Positions 5,926-8,228 of a stretch of 8,228 nucleotides of DNA are shown one piece after another (within the stretch, counting starts at the first letter, position 1; every line of letters starts with the position of its first letter). The stretch comes from Caldilineaceae bacterium (GTDB taxonomy: Bacteria > Chloroflexota > Anaerolineae > Caldilineales > Caldilineaceae), in contig JAAUPU010000089.1 of NCBI GenBank assembly GCA_012032975.1, positions 1-8,228 on the forward strand, read 5' to 3'. The notes beneath the pieces were generated by a model. The model made no database searches. It saw nothing but the letters and a program-made list of their open reading frames with translations, and was not told where the DNA came from. Made by a program: the position numbers and the translations under genes.

Positions 5926-6381
5926 ATGCACCGCTTACCAGTGAGCGAGATCATGAGGACCACGGTTGTCACCATTGGGCCGGACGAGTTGGTCGCGGAT
6001 GCGGCCCAACTCATGGAAGAGTTTGACATCCGTCGGCTGCCGGTAGTGGACGAAGACGACTGTCTGATCGGCATTGTGACCGATACGGATGTGCTGGAGG
6101 CCGAAACCGCAGGCAGCGTCTTGAGCAGCTATGAGCCGTCGGTCGAGAATGAGTGGCTGGCCGTTTCGGATATCATGACACCAGATGTGATCAGCATCCC
6201 CCCGGACGCAACCGTGGGCACGCTGGCCACCATCTTGATGGAGCACAAAATCGGCGGCGTGCCCGTGGTCGATGCCGCGTCCGCACCGACCAAGTGCAAA
6301 CGATTGATCGGCATCGTCACCGAAATGGACATCTTCCGCTTGATTGCGGATGCGTGGAAGAAAGAGACCGAAGGCATCTAA
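5926..6381 (+). CDS. Tandem CBS-domain protein, 151 aa
   Basis: A stand-alone CBS pair (Bateman module). CBS1 runs from about residue 7 to 60: SEIMRTTVVTI, then A..LMEE..IRRLPVVDEDD.LIGIVTDTDVLE. CBS2 runs from about 81 to 141: SDIMTPDVISIPPDATV, then LMEHKIGGVPVVD...LIGIVTEMDIFRLI. A linker of about 20 residues separates them. There is no catalytic or membrane domain. Such pairs typically bind adenine nucleotides (AMP, ATP, SAM) and act as sensors or regulators; the partner is unknown. The ATG at 5926 is chosen because the CBS1 motif begins at residue 7 and AGAAAGG (5913-5919) sits six bases upstream. The in-frame extension back to 5575 would run through the promoter and antisense to the effector leader. 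It is transcribed away from the eCIS genes and converges on the GH2 gene, so no functional link is indicated. Confidence 0.93.
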   Translation: MHRLPVSEIMRTTVVTIGPDELVADAAQLMEEFDIRRLPVVDEDDCLIGIVTDTDVLEAETAGSVLSSYEPSVENEWLAVSDIMTPDVISIPPDATVGTLATILMEHKIGGVPVVDAASAPTKCKRLIGIVTEMDIFRLIADAWKKETEGI

Positions 6382-6412
6382 CCGTCGGTCTCGTAAACTA
6401 CGATGCGTAGAA

Positions 6413-6446
6413 AAGCCGGGTTTCGTCGAGAAACCCGGCTTGTTTT
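6413..6446. terminator. Bidirectional intrinsic terminator between convergent genes
   Basis: A perfect 12-base-pair stem (AAGCCGGGTTTC at 6413-6424 with GAAACCCGGCTT at 6430-6441) closes a five-base loop, GTCGA. On the plus strand the tail is GTTTT after the stem's own TT. On the minus strand the tail is TTTTC counted from the stem end. It sits 31 bases after the CBS stop and four bases from the GH2 stop, so it should end transcription from both sides. Confidence 0.9.
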
Positions 6447-6449
6447 CAT

Positions 6450-7832
6450 CTAAAGGTCGATGAACAACGTCGGCGCCACTGGCACACTCCCGCGCGTGGC
6501 GCCGTAGAGCGCAAATCCCCCATCCGCTGGCACGACAAAGCGCACTGTCACCCCGCCGGCTGTCACCGACTCGGCGACCTGCGCCAAGTTGTCACCTGTG
6601 ATCTCCACCTCGGCCAGATAGCCATAGGAACCCGGATCGACCTCGTGGTGGTGGCTCAGCACGCCGCGTGCATCGGCGGGATCGTCTGGCAGGTGAACCG
6701 TAGCAACCGCCACGCCGTTCACCACGATCTGCACATCGCTGGGCGACTTGGATTCCTCAGTCTGGGGATAGTTGAATCCGTAGGTGCGTTCTGGCCAATC
6801 CACCTTGGCCATGCCGGCCCGTGCGCTGGCCTCGAAGCGTAGCCGCAACCGTTGCGCTGACGACAACTCAACGCCCGCTGGCAGCGCGACTTCATACTCG
6901 ACCCAGCCGCTGGACGTAGCGCTGAACTTGTCACCAGCCGGGTCAACGCGGGGTTGCGGCCACGATGTGGCCGTCGCCACACCCGGCGCAAAACGCACCG
7001 CCCACCCTTGTGCGATCTGTTCGACAGCCGGCAGATCGCCGTCGCTTATCTCCACATTGACATAGTTGCGACAGAGCACACGGCCACTGCCATCCTGCAG
7101 GTGCAAGGCCATCGTCGCCAGACCCGGCTCGTTGGGCAAGCCCACGGTCAGATCACCGACATCGGTCACGGCAAATCGCCGCGGTGCGATGTCCAACGCT
7201 CCCTTTTCCACTGACCGTGAGATGCCGAAACGGTCGACAAAAGCCAGCTCCCAGCGTACGCGCAAAGCCTCTGTTGCCGGTCCCCAATGGCTGACGAAAA
7301 GAGGCGCGGAGAACGTTGCGCCGGGCAACAAGGTTTGGCAAGGCGGCGCATCCAGCCCCACGTAATCGGCCGCGTTCAGATCGGCCACGGTCATGCCTGG
7401 CACAAAATGGTCGTAGCCAAACTCCTTGGCGCTGCGGTCATAGTTGACGAAGCCGTTGTGCTCCCATTCGATGTCGTCCAATTCGGTGTAGACATAGCCG
7501 CAGATCTTGTCGTGGCGGCGCAGTTCGTTGGTCTGATATTTGAAGCACCAGGCGATGTCCTGGTCTCCGCTGCGTGCGGCAATGCCGCCATACTCGCTGT
7601 TGATCAGCGGTGCGGCCTGTTGCACATAGTCGCCGCCCACATAGTTAAAATCGGAGCCGGGGTAGGTCTTGATCGACACATGCTGGATGTGGCGACGCAC
7701 CTGGCGATAGTCGTTGATGTAGTAGTGCCAGGAGTTGATGTCGCTCTCCACGTGGTTGTAGTGGCAGGGCGAATTGTCCTCGATCAGCCGGGTGTGGTCG
7801 AGTGCGCGCGCCCGGTGCAACATCTGCTGCAC
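6450..7832 (-). CDS. Glycoside hydrolase family 2, C-terminal part with nucleophile and beta-sandwich domains
   Basis: This frame continues the GH2 TIM barrel from about 7850 (PALVQQMLHRARALDHTRLIED), then YPGSDFNYVGGDYVQQAAPLINSEYGG. The Glu at codon 7595-7593 is the likely catalytic nucleophile. The barrel finishes with GYVYTELDDIEWEHNGFVNYDR. From about residue 155 onward the protein is a chain of beta-rich modules: an immunoglobulin-like domain (about 165-260), then a jelly-roll-like region of about 180 residues that could bind carbohydrate (WVEYEVALP, LRLRFEASAR, DVQIVVNGV). The start shown, 7832, is an internal ATG; the preceding frame segment supplies the rest of the barrel. Substrate specificity (beta-galactoside, glucuronide or mannoside) cannot be read from this part. 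It stops four bases before the shared terminator. Confidence 0.85.
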   Translation of the reverse strand: MQQMLHRARALDHTRLIEDNSPCHYNHVESDINSWHYYINDYRQVRRHIQHVSIKTYPGSDFNYVGGDYVQQAAPLINSEYGGIAARSGDQDIAWCFKYQTNELRRHDKICGYVYTELDDIEWEHNGFVNYDRSAKEFGYDHFVPGMTVADLNAADYVGLDAPPCQTLLPGATFSAPLFVSHWGPATEALRVRWELAFVDRFGISRSVEKGALDIAPRRFAVTDVGDLTVGLPNEPGLATMALHLQDGSGRVLCRNYVNVEISDGDLPAVEQIAQGWAVRFAPGVATATSWPQPRVDPAGDKFSATSSGWVEYEVALPAGVELSSAQRLRLRFEASARAGMAKVDWPERTYGFNYPQTEESKSPSDVQIVVNGVAVATVHLPDDPADARGVLSHHHEVDPGSYGYLAEVEITGDNLAQVAESVTAGGVTVRFVVPADGGFALYGATRGSVPVAPTLFIDL

Positions 7833-8228
7833 CAGCGCTGGCTGTGGGGCAGGTGGTGCTCGGTCAGCCCCCAGGTTTCGTTGAAGAGTACCCAGGCGAT
7901 GATCGAGGGCGAATTGTAGTCGCGGGCGATCGCGGCTGGCAGCGTCGATTCGAAGATGCGGCGCATGGTGGGGGTGTCCAGGTCAGGGCTGGGCAGGTCA
8001 TAGATGATCAGCAGCCCCAATTTGTCGGCCCAATAATAGTAGCGCGGGTCGTTGATCTTGATGTGACAGCGCAGCAAATTCAGCCCCAGATCCTTGGCCA
8101 GTTGCACATCGCCGCGGATCACCTCGTCGGATGGATAGGCGTGCAACGTGTCTGGGTGAAAGGCCTGGTCCAGCGCACCGCGCAGATAGACCGGCTCGTC
8201 GTTGAGCAGGATGTACTCGTAGGTCTTG
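7784..8228 (-). CDS. Glycoside hydrolase family 2 TIM-barrel part, acid/base end; 5' end outside the window, frameshifted 3'
   Basis: The frame is open to the window edge (first whole codon at 8227). It reads LLNDEPVYLRGALDQAFHPD, YPSDEVIRGDVQLAKDLGLNLLRCHIK, YYWADKLGLLIIYD, then ARDYNSPSIIAWVLFNETWGL, the signature of the GH2 catalytic barrel. The acid/base Glu of FNE is codon 7879-7877. After TEHHLP the frame yields unrelated residues (HSQRWCSRCC) and stops at 7786-7784. The homologous continuation (PQPALVQQM) lies one base over, consistent with one base missing from the C4 run at 7849-7846. The N-terminal sugar-binding and immunoglobulin-like domains expected in GH2 enzymes must lie to the right of the window. 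Together with the following segment this is a single gene, either mutated or misassembled. Confidence 0.85.
   Translation of the reverse strand, partial: KTYEYILLNDEPVYLRGALDQAFHPDTLHAYPSDEVIRGDVQLAKDLGLNLLRCHIKINDPRYYYWADKLGLLIIYDLPSPDLDTPTMRRIFESTLPAAIARDYNSPSIIAWVLFNETWGLTEHHLPHSQRWCSRCCTGRAHSTTPG

Noticed and set aside
6364..6392. Seven-pair inverted repeat GAGACCG/CGGTCTC spanning the CBS stop codon
   Set aside because: It has a 15-base loop and no T-tract. The strong terminator 20 bases further on already explains transcript ending, so it is probably incidental.
7287..7919. 210-codon plus-strand open frame across the GH2 gene
   Set aside because: It runs antisense to clear GH2 motifs and even spans the GH2 frame break. 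The composition is valine/alanine-rich, typical of shadow frames.

Overview
This window (roughly 57-60% GC by eye) carries the end of what looks like an extracellular contractile injection system (eCIS) accessory locus on the minus strand. Next to it are an unrelated divergent CBS-domain gene on the plus strand and, at the right edge, the 3' part of a glycoside hydrolase family 2 (GH2) gene on the minus strand. No rRNA, tRNA, IS element or phage gene was seen, so the organism cannot be fixed. An environmental bacterium with eCIS loci and plant- or exopolysaccharide-degrading hydrolases fits, for example a member of Chloroflexota. That placement is an impression from gene style and carries low confidence.

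Layout, in the direction of minus-strand transcription. A sigma70-like promoter (5780-5753, TTGACT-16-TATAAT) drives a long effector-type gene (5695-2997). In one-frame terms it encodes: a QR-rich N-terminal leader; an eCIS-core/DUF4157 domain with HELTH; two glycine-zipper hydrophobic segments; a charged helical region; and a C-terminal second zincin-like domain with HEVGH. As given, the reading frame is broken twice: near 5403-5414, beside C/G runs, and near 4253-4258, in a G6 run. The gene therefore appears as three overlapping ORFs. A short hairpin plus T-rich tail follows (2927-2901). Then come a YbjN-like protein with a type III secretion chaperone-type fold, whose only sensible start is a non-canonical ATC behind a strong Shine-Dalgarno, and a large AAA+ ATPase of the eCIS (Afp15-like) type. 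The ATPase start overlaps the YbjN stop as ATGAGTGA.

How they may work together (inference): the DUF4157 protein is a candidate cargo or toxin of a contractile particle, the YbjN-like protein is a candidate cargo chaperone, and the ATPase is the usual eCIS assembly or loading ATPase. No sheath, tube, baseplate or fibre gene lies in the window. If they exist they must lie to the left of position 1, because the right flank switches to unrelated genes.

The plus-strand CBS-pair protein (5926-6381) has its own extended -10 promoter (5829-5837). It is separated from the convergent GH2 gene by a strong bidirectional terminator (6413-6446). The GH2 gene keeps both catalytic glutamates but is also frameshifted, at a C4 run (7846-7849). 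Three frame breaks, two inside and one beside short G/C runs, within about 3.6 kb raise the question of assembly or read error versus real decay. This decides whether the effector is intact.
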